Translations under genes and position numbers: made by a program | Assembly: GCA_963715405.1 (NCBI GenBank) | Contig: OY970239.1 | Location: 2,480,001-2,544,000, forward strand | Reading direction: 5' to 3' | DNA from: JALZKA01 sp963715405 | GTDB taxonomy: Bacteria > Actinomycetota > Thermoleophilia > Solirubrobacterales > 70-9 | DNA length: 64,000 bases | In this document: positions 9,217 to 17,515 of the stretch, piece after piece | How the letters are laid out: each line of letters starts with the position of its first letter | Position numbering within the stretch: position 1 is the first letter of the stretch | The notes under the pieces: generated by a model | Seen by the model: the letters and a program-made list of their open reading frames with translations, nothing else | Databases searched by the model: none | What the model was told of the DNA's origin: nothing

Positions 9217-10416
9217 GTGCAAAGCGGCTCCCGAAGCGGAGTCGGGGTATCCGTGGCGAATCCGAGCAAGCCCTTAAGAACCCAGATGAGCACTGAGTCG
9301 CAAACAAGAAGCGGAACCGGCTTGATCGGCCAGGTCCTCTCGTCCCGCTATCGCCTCGAGTCCAAGCTCGGTTCGGGAGGGATGTCGACGGTCTACCTCG
9401 CGCTCGACGAGACGCTCCAGCGAAAGGTCGCGGCGAAGGTCCTCCACCGCGAGATGTCGGATCAGCCCGACCAGCTCGAGCGCTTCAGGCGCGAGGCACG
9501 AGCTGTGGCCCAGATCTCTCATCCGAACGTGGTGGCCGTGATCGACGCGGGCAACGATGTCGACGGCCACCCCTACATCGTCTTCGAGTACGTGGAGGGC
9601 GAGACGCTGAAGCAACGGATCGACCGCTACGGGCGCCTGCCGCTCGACGAGGCGGCCGCATACGCCATCGAGGTCGGCCGAGGCCTTCAGGCCGCGCACC
9701 TGGCGGGCATGGTCCATCGCGACGTAAAGCCGCAGAACGTCCTGATCGACACCGAGGGCCGGGCGAAGGTGACGGATTTCGGCATCGCGCTCTCACAAGA
9801 GGCCGACGGGCTGACGCGAACCGGGCGCGTCTTGGGCACGACCGACTATGTCTCGCCCGAGCAGGCGATGGGCAAGGCGGTCGACTACCGCTCGGACGTC
9901 TACTCCCTTGGGATCCTGCTCTACGAGATGCTCCGAGGCGAGGTGCCGTTCAAGGCCGAGACCCTCGTCGGGGTCGCGATGAAGCACGTGAACGACCCGA
10001 TGCCCGACATCCAGGCGAGTCGGCCCGGGACGTCCTCAGCCCTCGCCGCGGTGATCGAGCGGGCGACGCAGAAGGATCCGAAGAAGCGCTACCGCGACAT
10101 GGGCGCGATGCTCGCCGACCTGGAGGGCGCGCTCGAGGTCGAGATCGCGCGCGCCGGCGGTGGAACCGGAGAGGCGACCACCGTGCTCAACTCCGTGCCC
10201 TCGCGCCAGCGCATCCTGAGCCCACGCTCGGTTTCCATTGTCGGCATGCTGCTGGTGCTCGCCGGCGTCCTGGTGGCTCTCGCCCTGGTGGAGCTGGGAG
10301 GCGAGGCGGACGAGAGTCCGTCTTCGGTGGCCGGCTCGGACGTAGCGCCCATCGAGCGGGGACAAGATCGAGCTCTCGAATCCCGTCGACTTCGACCCCG
10401 TCGGCGGCGACGGTGA
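9217..10416 (+). CDS. Serine/threonine protein kinase, C-terminus lost by frameshift
   Basis: Encodes a Hanks-type kinase: glycine loop KLGSGGMSTVYLA, catalytic Lys in KVAAKVLHRE, MVHRDVKPQNV catalytic loop, VTDFGIAL metal loop, and LGTTDYVSPEQ activation segment. A membrane helix (IVGMLLVLAGVLVALALVEL) follows near residues 340-360. After about residue 380 the frame decays into an Arg-rich run and stops at 10416. The extracellular domain continues in the next frame after the GGGG run at 10358-10361, so removing one G would restore a single protein to 10810. The ATG at 9286 (MSTESQTRSG) may be the true start rather than the GTG at 9217. A homopolymer sequencing error or a real break are both possible. 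Confidence 0.82.
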   Translation: MQSGSRSGVGVSVANPSKPLRTQMSTESQTRSGTGLIGQVLSSRYRLESKLGSGGMSTVYLALDETLQRKVAAKVLHREMSDQPDQLERFRREARAVAQISHPNVVAVIDAGNDVDGHPYIVFEYVEGETLKQRIDRYGRLPLDEAAAYAIEVGRGLQAAHLAGMVHRDVKPQNVLIDTEGRAKVTDFGIALSQEADGLTRTGRVLGTTDYVSPEQAMGKAVDYRSDVYSLGILLYEMLRGEVPFKAETLVGVAMKHVNDPMPDIQASRPGTSSALAAVIERATQKDPKKRYRDMGAMLADLEGALEVEIARAGGGTGEATTVLNSVPSRQRILSPRSVSIVGMLLVLAGVLVALALVELGGEADESPSSVAGSDVAPIERGQDRALESRRLRPRRRRR

Positions 10417-10810
10417 ACATCCGGAAGCGGTGGATCTCGCGATCGACGGCGACCCGGAAACCTTCTGGCTCACCTCGACCTACGAAACGGGCCCCGCCCT
10501 CGAGGCTTCAGGGAAGCCCGGTGTCGGCATCGTGGTCGAGACCGGCGAAGTCGTGATCGGGCGACAGCTGGAGATCCAGACGCCTGATCCAGGCTGGACC
10601 TTCGAGGTCTATGGCATCGAGGGAGAAGTTCCGGACGATCTCGAGGGCTGGGGCGAGCCCATTTCCTCACCCGCCGAGACAGACGGAGAAACGATCGTCG
10701 AGCTCAACGAAGCGGAGTCCGACCACTTCCTGATCTGGATCACCGAGCTGACCGAGAATCCCGAGAACGGCTTCTTCGCCACCGTCGGCGAAATCACGCT
10801 CTTCAACTAA
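10362..10810 (+). pseudogene. Detached extracellular discoidin-like domain of the upstream kinase
   Basis: The +1-shifted frame after 10361 reads DKIELSNPVDFDPVGGDGEH, then AVDLAIDGDPETFWLTSTYE, and continues to a stop at 10810. This is the F5/8-type-C/discoidin-like pattern (DFDPxGDGxE, DGDxxTxWxT) found outside the membrane in some actinobacterial kinases and MviN-type proteins, where it is thought to bind envelope sugars. No good start codon or ribosome site begins it, though a GTG at 10430 could open a 126-residue ORF. It is best read as the C-terminus of the kinase at 9217. Whether it is ever translated depends on whether the shift is real. Confidence 0.7.
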
Positions 10811-10818
10811 GCACGCGG

Positions 10819-11631
10819 CTAGGTTCGCTTCCCGATCGTCTCCAGGTATTCGCCGCGGAAGAGGACCGTGCCGTCGCCGGCCTCGTTGATCTCCTCGAAG
10901 AGCGCATCGAGATCGACCTTGAGCGCCGCCCACCCCTCCTCGCCGAGCGCCTCCCGAGCTTTGACCATCGGGCCGAAGTTGCCTTGAAAGGTCTCCAGGT
11001 AGGACTCCATGCTCTCGTCCCGGAACTCGTTCATCTTCCGCTCGAACGAAAGCTCGACCCCAAGGGGCTCCATCAGCGCGCGCACGTGGTCCTCCGTGCC
11101 CCAGAGCGGTGGCGGCTGGAAGCCCTCGGGCGGCGGCGGCATGTGCGAGCCGACCACGCCAAACATCTTGCCGGTCGTCCCCTCTGGCGTCCAGCAGCAG
11201 AAGCCGATGACGCCATCCGTCTTTAAGACGCGCACCAGCTCTGACGCAGCCTGGGCGTGATCCGGGGCGAACATGTGGCCGAACGTGGAGAGCACCCGGT
11301 CGAACGAACCATCCTCGAAGGGCAGCTCGAGCGCGTCGGCCTTGACCCATTCGACCTCGACGCCCGCGTCGGCTGCGCGCCTGCGCGCCGCCTCGAAGTG
11401 CACATCGCTGATGTCCGAACCGACCACATCGGCGCCGCGCTTCGCGGCTGGGATCGCGACAGAGCCGCCGCTCCCGGTCCCTACGTCGAGAACGCGCATT
11501 CCTTCCTCGATCCCGACCGAGTCCAAGAGCTTCGGCCCCGTCTCGGCAACGTAGTCGGCGACGCGGTCCCAGTGGCCTGCGGACCACACCGCGCGGTTCG
11601 TCTTCTGCTTTTCGAGATCTACGGCCATCAT
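10819..11631 (-). CDS. SAM-dependent class I methyltransferase
   Basis: A 270-residue methyltransferase of the UbiE/ArsM-like methyltransf_11 group. Motif I is VLDVGTGSGGSVAIPAAKRG (about residues 48-67), motif II is GSDISDVHFEAA, and the acidic post-motif is VKADALELPFEDGSFDRVLS. It acts in the cytoplasm and transfers a methyl group from S-adenosylmethionine to an unknown, probably small, acceptor. It is convergent with the kinase/discoidin gene and lies 70 bp downstream of ddl on the same strand. The ATG at 11631 is followed by a second Met; either may be used. Confidence 0.85.
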   Translation of the reverse strand: MMAVDLEKQKTNRAVWSAGHWDRVADYVAETGPKLLDSVGIEEGMRVLDVGTGSGGSVAIPAAKRGADVVGSDISDVHFEAARRRAADAGVEVEWVKADALELPFEDGSFDRVLSTFGHMFAPDHAQAASELVRVLKTDGVIGFCCWTPEGTTGKMFGVVGSHMPPPPEGFQPPPLWGTEDHVRALMEPLGVELSFERKMNEFRDESMESYLETFQGNFGPMVKAREALGEEGWAALKVDLDALFEEINEAGDGTVLFRGEYLETIGKRT

Positions 11632-11701
11632 GCACTCCTTCGAGGTTGCTTCCGAAGGAGACTAAACTCATAGTCGCGCTCCGCAGCGTGACGTTCGACA
11701 T

Positions 11702-12673
11702 TCAAAACGCGTAGCCGCGCTCTTCCGCGTGGCGCTCGAGGGCGAGGTGGACGAGCCGGTCGCAGAGCTCGGGATACGGCACGCCGCTTGCCTCGAAGAG
11801 CTTGCCAAAAACGCTCGTTGAGGTGAAGCCGGGAATCGTGTTGATCTCGTTCACCAGGACCTCGCCGTCTTCTGCCACGAAGAAGTCGCAGCGCGCGAGG
11901 CCGCGGCAGTCGAGCGCTTTGTAGACCTCGATCGCGAGTTCGCGCACACGCTCGACGGCCCCGTCGCCAATGGGCGCCGGCACCGCAAGCTGCATGCCGC
12001 CGTCCGTGTACTTCGCCTCGAAGTCGTACCACTCGGCACCGGGAGTCACGATCTCGCCTGGAAGGGACGCCTCTGGCTCGGTGTTGCCGATCACCGAGCA
12101 CTCGACCTCGCGGCCTTCCGCGTGCGCCTCGACGATCACCCGTGGATCGTGGCCGAGCGCGAGCTCTACCGCGTCATCGAGCTCCTTGCCGGTCCCGCTC
12201 ACGCGCGAGATGCCAACGCTCGAGCCCAGGCGCGAGGGCTTGACCCAGATGGGCTCTCCCATCGCGGACACCCGTTCGCGCCAGCCGGGCTCGCCGGCCT
12301 GGCAGAACCTGACCTGGGGGAAGCCGTGGTGATCGAGCAGGCGCTTGCAGATGAGCTTGTCCATGGCGACGGCCGCCGACAGGACGCTCGGCCCCGCGTA
12401 CGGGACGTCAAGGCATTCGAGAAGGCCCTGGACGGTCCCGTCCTCGCCGAACGGTCCGTGGAGGACGGGGAAGGCGACGTCGGCGTCCAAGAGCCCGCGC
12501 GCCGCCCGCAGCTCGACCTCTCGGCCGTCGAGGAGCCAGCGGCCGTTGCGGTCGATCAGGATCCGCACGGCCTCGTGGCCGGCCTCCTCCAGTCCCGCAG
12601 CGACGGACTCGCCGGAGCGAAGCGACACATCGTGCTCGGAAGAGCGCCCGCCGAAGAGGACCGCGACCCTCAT
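11702..12673 (-). CDS. ddl: D-alanine--D-alanine ligase (first copy)
   Basis: A 323-residue ATP-grasp ligase that joins two D-alanines for peptidoglycan precursors. It begins MRVAVLFGGRSSEHDVSLRS, then shows FPVLHGPFGEDGTVQGLLE, VLSAAVAMDKLICKRLL, VKPSRLGSSVGISRV, and the metal/phosphate segment EVLVNEINTIPGFTSTSVF. All Ddl landmarks are intact and length is normal. Its ATG overlaps the pknB stop by four bases, which places it at the end of the fhaA-pknB cell-wall signalling operon. A second, divergent Ddl lies at 52265-53194. Confidence 0.95.
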   Translation of the reverse strand: MRVAVLFGGRSSEHDVSLRSGESVAAGLEEAGHEAVRILIDRNGRWLLDGREVELRAARGLLDADVAFPVLHGPFGEDGTVQGLLECLDVPYAGPSVLSAAVAMDKLICKRLLDHHGFPQVRFCQAGEPGWRERVSAMGEPIWVKPSRLGSSVGISRVSGTGKELDDAVELALGHDPRVIVEAHAEGREVECSVIGNTEPEASLPGEIVTPGAEWYDFEAKYTDGGMQLAVPAPIGDGAVERVRELAIEVYKALDCRGLARCDFFVAEDGEVLVNEINTIPGFTSTSVFGKLFEASGVPYPELCDRLVHLALERHAEERGYAF

Positions 12674-14526
12674 GGCCTGCGCGGAGCGGGGTCGGGGTCG
12701 GGATCCGGGTCGGGGTCCGGGTCGGGGTCGGGATCCGGCTCGGGATCGGGGGGGACGAAGTTGCCGACGAAGATCGTGACCCGGTCGCCCGCCCTGATCT
12801 GCGTGCCGGCCGACGGCGCCTGATCGATCACCCGCCCGTCGAGCGACGCGTCCTCGGTGTCCTGCCGGACGACCTCGATGTTCTGCACGCCGCGGGTCTC
12901 GAGCTGAGAGATCGCGGTGTCCTCGGGCTGGCCCTCCACGTTTGGCACCTCGACCGTGCCGGCGCCATTCGAAACCGTGATCACTACCTCGGATCCCTTC
13001 CTCACCTCGCTGCCCTCACCCGGGGACTGCTCGATCACCTGCCCCTCGGGCAGGTCCGAGTCCTCGGTCTCGACGTTCGGGACGAAGCCCGCATCGCGAA
13101 GCAGGGCCTCCGCCTCGTCCTCTCCGAGCCCAAGGACGCCGGGAACGGTCACGAGCTGCGCGCCGCGGGAGACCAGCAGGGTGACGACCGACTCGCACTC
13201 GACCTCGTCGCCGGCCGGGGGCTCCGTGTCGACCACGTTGCCGGCCTTGACCCCGTTCGAGTTGACCTCCTTCGTGCGGACCTGAAGGTTCTCGTCTTGA
13301 AGCTTCTCCGTCGCTTCGGCCACCGGTGCGTCGATCACGCCGCCCGTCGGGATCGCGACCTCCATCCCGAGCGAGACGCTGAGCACGACCTCCGAGCCCT
13401 CCTCGGCCTCGGTCCCTGCCGGCGGGTCGGTTTCGGAGACGGTGTTGGGCTCGTCGCAGCTCTCGAAGTCCCTCGCCGCCACTTCGAAGCCCTCGGCTTC
13501 GAGCGTGTCGGTCGCATCCTGGCGATCGTCGCCGATCACGGAGGGCACCAGCACGCCGGGGCCCGGCCGGGTGAGCGCGAACGCGATTCCTGCCGCGATC
13601 AGGAGCGCGAGGATGGCAAGGGCGATCAGCTTCCTGCGCCTTGAGTCGTCCTCCTCGGGCGGAGGGTCGGTGACCACCGCCGCGTAGATTGCGGTTCCGC
13701 CGGCGTTCGGGTTGGCCTCCGCCTCATCGAGCGCGCGGAGGAACTCGGAGGCGTTCGCGAAGCGATCCGCCGGAGCCTTGGCGAGCGCCTTGAGGACCAC
13801 CGCGTCGAGGGCGGGTGGGATCTCGGGGTTGATCTGCCGCGGAGGCACCGGCGGCTCGGAGACCTGCTTCAGCGCAATCGCCACAGCCGTCTCGGCATCG
13901 AAGGGAACGCGGCCCGTGAGCGCCTCGTAGAGGATCACGCCCACTGAATAGATGTCGGCCGAAGCGGTTGTTTCGAGGCCCTGGGCCTGCTCGGGCGATA
14001 GGTACTGCGCGGTGCCGAGAACCGAACCGGTCTGAGTGATCTCGGAAGCGCCCGCGCGCGCGATTCCGAAGTCCGTCACCCGCGCGCGGCCTTCGGCGTC
14101 GACCAGGACGTTGTGAGGCTTGAGATCGCGGTGGACGATCCCGCGCTCATGCGCGAAACGGACGCCCGTGAGGATCTGGCGGACGATCTCGACGGACTCG
14201 GCGGGCGAGAGCCCGCGCTCGATCAGGTCCTTGAGCGCCGCCCCCTGCACGTACTCCATCGCGATCCAGTAGCGCCCGTCGCAATCACCCCGGTCATAGA
14301 CCGAGACGACGTTGGGATGCTGAAGCCCCGCGGCGGCCTGCGCTTCGCGCCGGAAGCGCTCGACGAACTGCTCGTCGGCGCCGAAGCGCTCGTGGAGGAA
14401 CTTGAGCGCGACGCGCCGCCCCAGCATCTCGTCGTCGGCTGACCAAACGTCGGCCATGCCTCCAGCGCCGATGCGCTGGATCAGGCGGTAGCGCTCGTCA
14501 ACTACCTGACCTTCCTCCAAACGCAC
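12670..14526 (-). CDS. pknB: PASTA-domain serine/threonine protein kinase PknB
   Basis: A 618-residue kinase. The cytoplasmic Hanks domain has IGAGGMADVWSADDE, VALKFLHE, IVHRDLKPHNV, VTDFGIARAG and GTAQYLSPEQAQ. A membrane helix follows near residue 305 (KLIALAILALLIAAGIAFAL), then four PASTA repeats of about 65-70 residues. Each repeat has the P-x-V-x-G opening and the spaced SP/DPPAGxEV element that binds muropeptides in PknB/Stk1 proteins. It senses cell-wall fragments and phosphorylates FHA and division proteins. After the last PASTA repeat is an unusual tail of alternating Asp-Pro pairs. Ddl overlaps its stop (ATGA). A 167-bp gap with two strong hairpins separates it from the upstream PBP gene. 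Confidence 0.95.
   Translation of the reverse strand: MRLEEGQVVDERYRLIQRIGAGGMADVWSADDEMLGRRVALKFLHERFGADEQFVERFRREAQAAAGLQHPNVVSVYDRGDCDGRYWIAMEYVQGAALKDLIERGLSPAESVEIVRQILTGVRFAHERGIVHRDLKPHNVLVDAEGRARVTDFGIARAGASEITQTGSVLGTAQYLSPEQAQGLETTASADIYSVGVILYEALTGRVPFDAETAVAIALKQVSEPPVPPRQINPEIPPALDAVVLKALAKAPADRFANASEFLRALDEAEANPNAGGTAIYAAVVTDPPPEEDDSRRRKLIALAILALLIAAGIAFALTRPGPGVLVPSVIGDDRQDATDTLEAEGFEVAARDFESCDEPNTVSETDPPAGTEAEEGSEVVLSVSLGMEVAIPTGGVIDAPVAEATEKLQDENLQVRTKEVNSNGVKAGNVVDTEPPAGDEVECESVVTLLVSRGAQLVTVPGVLGLGEDEAEALLRDAGFVPNVETEDSDLPEGQVIEQSPGEGSEVRKGSEVVITVSNGAGTVEVPNVEGQPEDTAISQLETRGVQNIEVVRQDTEDASLDGRVIDQAPSAGTQIRAGDRVTIFVGNFVPPDPEPDPDPDPDPDPDPDPDPAPRRP
12681..12756. repeat. GTCGGG-type simple repeat encoding the Asp-Pro tail of PknB
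   Basis: On the plus strand this stretch is a run of GGGTCGGGGTCGGGATCC-like units. Read on the minus strand it codes for about ten alternating Asp-Pro residues (PDPDPDP) at the C-terminus of PknB. It is a coding microsatellite, prone to slippage in multiples of six bases, so tail length may vary between strains. The tail lies outside the membrane, beyond the last PASTA domain. Confidence 0.8.
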
Positions 14527-14693
14527 GTCTCAACCCCCCGGCCGATGATCTTCGATCCGCGTGCGCCCAGAGGCGGACGGGACCGAGTCGGGCGAGGACG
14601 TGGGACGAAGCCTGTACTGGTAGTACAGGCGAGGAGCACGGCCCCGATCCGGCGACGGTCTTCGTGCGTCCCTGGGTGTGCGGGGATCGGGGA
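14527..14693 (-). promoter_or_regulatory. Structured gap between the PBP gene and pknB (two strong hairpins)
   Basis: Transcription on the minus strand first meets a stem at 14684-14692 pairing with 14642-14650 (nine bases, CCCCGATCC against GGATCGGGG), directly after the PBP stop. It then meets a perfect 9-bp stem with a 3-base loop at 14610-14630 (GCCTGTACT-ggt-AGTACAGGC). Neither has a T-tract, so they are not classical intrinsic terminators. They may act in RNA processing, in attenuation, or as a protein-binding palindrome that sets pknB-ddl expression apart from the upstream wall genes. Confidence 0.6.
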
Positions 14694-16169
14694 TCATTGG
14701 CCGAGCGCGTCCATGACCTGGGTGGCGATCGGCCCGGCAACCTCGCCGCCGAAGCAGCCCGTGCAACGCTCGATCATCGCGGCGACCGCGATCTGCGGAT
14801 CCTCTGCCGGCGCGAACCCGATGAACCAGGGCCTGTTGATCGACGCCTCGACGTCGATCTCGGCCGTTCCGGTCTTTCCGGCGAGCTGCCCGAGCGAGGT
14901 CGAAAGGCCCGAGGCCGTACCGTCGTTCGCAACGTTCACCATCATGTCGGTGACCTGTGCGGCCGTGTCTTCGCTCACGGCCTCGTTCTGCTCGTTTGGA
15001 TCGAGCTCCTCGATCGTGCGTCCGTCCGGATCCTTCGCCTCCTGGAGAAACGTCGGTTCCATCAGCGTGCCCCCGTTCGCGATCGTCGCCGCGACCTGAG
15101 CCATTTGAAGCGGCGTCGTCAGTAACCGCTCCTGCCCGATCGCAACGCGGCCGATGTCGATCGAGTCGCTCGCATCGAGAAGTTTCCCCTCCGAGTACAC
15201 CCCGCTCGGCGCCATCTGCGAGTCGGGGTAGTCGAGATTCGGATCGGCGTTGAAACCGAAGCGTTCCATGTAGTCGATGTAGGTCTCGGCGCCGAGGTTC
15301 TCGCCGACCTGCGCCCAGTAGGTATTGACGGAGTTCGTCAGCGCGGTCGTCATGTCGATGTCTCCGAAGGACTGATCTCCCGAGTTCGACAGCGGCGCGC
15401 CTGAGATCTGCTTGGGGGAGTCCGCGTTGAGGACGGTGTCCTGCGTGAATTCGCCCGAGTCGAGCGCCGCCGCGGCGGTGACGACCTTCATGGTGGAACC
15501 GGGCTCGTACGTGGATTGGGTGGGGCGGTTGACCAGGGGCGCCGCGACGTCATCGCTGTTGAGCTGCTTGAGCGTCTCCGGGCTCTTCACCGTGTTGGGG
15601 TCGTAGCCGGGAACCGATGCCATGACGCGAACCGCACCCGTGTCGGGCTCGATCGCCACAACTGAGCCGCCGCCGACCGCGCCAGGCGTGGAGTCGATCG
15701 CAGCCTGAAGCGCCTGCGTGGCCACGCGCTGCGCCTCGGCATCGAGCGTGAGCGTGATGTCGGCACCTACCCGTGCCGAGCCCGAGAGCTGGTCGATCAG
15801 CGTCGCGAACTCGTTTTGGTCGCCGGAGAGGAGATCGTTCTCCGAGAGCTCGATGCCCGTGCGCTCGACCTCGACGAATGAGTATCCGACCGGGTTGGCG
15901 AAGAGAGCGCCCTGCGGGTAGTTCCGCACGAACACACGCTGGCTGGGGTTCTCCTCTCCGCCGGCGGGGTTGGATTCGGCGATGAGGACCCCGTCCGATG
16001 ATGTGATCGACCCTCGCTCGATCTGCTGCTCCTCGATCAGGACTCGCCGGTTCTGCGGGTTCGATTCGAGCTCCTCCGCTTCGAGGACTGACCAGCGAGA
16101 CGTGAAAATGACGAGCCCGGTGAAGAGCAGGAGAATGACTACGTAGAGGCGAACGATCTGGGTGTTCAC
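14694..16169 (-). CDS. pbpA: Class B penicillin-binding protein (PbpA/FtsI-type transpeptidase)
   Basis: A 491-residue peptidoglycan transpeptidase with one N-terminal membrane helix (LYVVILLLFTGLVIFTSRW, about residues 8-26), a short dimerisation/pedestal domain, and the three active-site motifs: STMK at 225-228, SVN at 280-282, and KTG at 432-434. The GTG start at 16169 is chosen because it overlaps the RodA/FtsW stop as GTGA and follows AAGGAGG nine bases upstream. A longer open frame runs back through rodA without homology. The partner SEDS polymerase is the gene immediately upstream, the standard SEDS-bPBP pair. Confidence 0.93.
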   Translation of the reverse strand: MNTQIVRLYVVILLLFTGLVIFTSRWSVLEAEELESNPQNRRVLIEEQQIERGSITSSDGVLIAESNPAGGEENPSQRVFVRNYPQGALFANPVGYSFVEVERTGIELSENDLLSGDQNEFATLIDQLSGSARVGADITLTLDAEAQRVATQALQAAIDSTPGAVGGGSVVAIEPDTGAVRVMASVPGYDPNTVKSPETLKQLNSDDVAAPLVNRPTQSTYEPGSTMKVVTAAAALDSGEFTQDTVLNADSPKQISGAPLSNSGDQSFGDIDMTTALTNSVNTYWAQVGENLGAETYIDYMERFGFNADPNLDYPDSQMAPSGVYSEGKLLDASDSIDIGRVAIGQERLLTTPLQMAQVAATIANGGTLMEPTFLQEAKDPDGRTIEELDPNEQNEAVSEDTAAQVTDMMVNVANDGTASGLSTSLGQLAGKTGTAEIDVEASINRPWFIGFAPAEDPQIAVAAMIERCTGCFGGEVAGPIATQVMDALGQ

Positions 16170-17515
16170 AAAGCCACCCCTCCTTCGCCTTGAGGTCGGC
16201 GCGCCCGGTCGGAGATCAAGAGCAACAGCGCGAGCAGGATCATGTTCGCGACCACCGAGCTTCCGCCGGACGAGATGAACGGGAGGGTCACCCCGGTCAG
16301 TGGGATCAGCTTGACGACGCCGCCGATGATCACGAATGCCTGAAGGCAGAAAATCGCTGTAAGACCTGCGGCCAGAAGCTTCGAGAATCCATCCGGCGCC
16401 ATCACCGCGGTCTTGAAGCCCCGAAGGCCTATCAGCGCGTAAATTGCGATTAGCCCACAGGCCCCGAATAGACCGAGCTCGGACACGATCACGGCGAAGA
16501 TGAAGTCCGTGTGGGGTTCGGGCAGGATCGAGCCGCAACTCGGGAATGGCACTCCATTGCAGTCCGGAGCGAACGGGCCCGGCAGCTTGAGCAGGGACTC
16601 GCCCAAGCCCTGCCCGAATAGCCCCCCCTCCGACTGGGCGAAGAGCGCTGATGTGATCTGGCCGGCGCCGTCAGGCGCATTCCTCGCGAACGGGTCGATC
16701 CAGATATCGACGCGCTCTTGGACGTGGCCCACGGTGCCCGCGAAGAACCACGCCCCGGCCAGGAACATCACGAGGCCGATCAGAACGTACGAGAGGCGGT
16801 TCGTGGCGATGTAGATGAGCGCCAGGAAAGCCGCGAAAAACATCAGCGACGACCCGAGGTCTCGGATGAAGACGAGCATCAACATCGCCGCTCCCCAGAC
16901 GACGAGGAGCGGTCCGAAATGCTTGAGCGGCGGGATCGTCAGGCCCATGACGCGGCGCGCCGCGACGGACAGGAGCTCGCGAGTCTCGTTTAGGTAACTC
17001 GCGAGAAAGACGACGATGCCGATCTTGGCTATCTCTGCAGGCTGAAAGCTGAAGAACCCGAGGTCGACCGCAAGGAACGCACCGTTCACCTGCGAGCCGA
17101 TCCCCGGAAGGCGGGGCGCGAGCAGCAGCGTGATCGACCCGAGCGCGATCAGGTACCGGTATCGCTCGAGCACGTTGTAATCGCGAAGGAAGACGATCGT
17201 TGCGGCGAGGGCGGCAAGACCGACCAGAAACCAGGTGCCCTGCTCGACGGCAAGGGTTTCATCGATCCGGTAGAGCACGACTAGGCCGACCGCGGCAAGC
17301 ACCGCGCAGAGCGGGAATAGGTACGGATCGGCGTGCTTAACCGTGGCGCGCAGGAAGAGGTGCGTCGCGACGCAGATCGCGAGGAAGTAGCCGCCGTACG
17401 TGAGGCTGAGCGTCCCGATCTCCTCGGAGCGGACCGCGAACACCGCCGCGAAGCCCGCGCTGACCAAAAGAGCGACTGGGATCAGCGCGAAGAGCTCGCG
17501 ATTGCGCGCGCTCAT
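16166..17515 (-). CDS. rodA: SEDS peptidoglycan glycosyltransferase (FtsW/RodA/SpoVE family)
   Basis: A 449-residue protein with about ten or more membrane helices. It carries SEDS landmarks: GSQVNGAFLAVDLGFFSFQPAEIAKI (the W/F-x-x-x-QPSE region), VFIRDLGSSLMFF with the conserved Asp, GQGLGESLLKLPGPFAP, EPHTDFIFAVIVSELGLFG, and the C-terminal PLTGVTLPFISSGGSSVVAN. The enzyme polymerises lipid II into glycan strands and works with the class B PBP encoded next. Its start overlaps the PP2C stop by four bases. In this actinobacterial cluster it is normally called RodA. The split between FtsW and RodA cannot be made from sequence alone. Confidence 0.93.
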   Translation of the reverse strand: MSARNRELFALIPVALLVSAGFAAVFAVRSEEIGTLSLTYGGYFLAICVATHLFLRATVKHADPYLFPLCAVLAAVGLVVLYRIDETLAVEQGTWFLVGLAALAATIVFLRDYNVLERYRYLIALGSITLLLAPRLPGIGSQVNGAFLAVDLGFFSFQPAEIAKIGIVVFLASYLNETRELLSVAARRVMGLTIPPLKHFGPLLVVWGAAMLMLVFIRDLGSSLMFFAAFLALIYIATNRLSYVLIGLVMFLAGAWFFAGTVGHVQERVDIWIDPFARNAPDGAGQITSALFAQSEGGLFGQGLGESLLKLPGPFAPDCNGVPFPSCGSILPEPHTDFIFAVIVSELGLFGACGLIAIYALIGLRGFKTAVMAPDGFSKLLAAGLTAIFCLQAFVIIGGVVKLIPLTGVTLPFISSGGSSVVANMILLALLLLISDRARRPQGEGGVAL

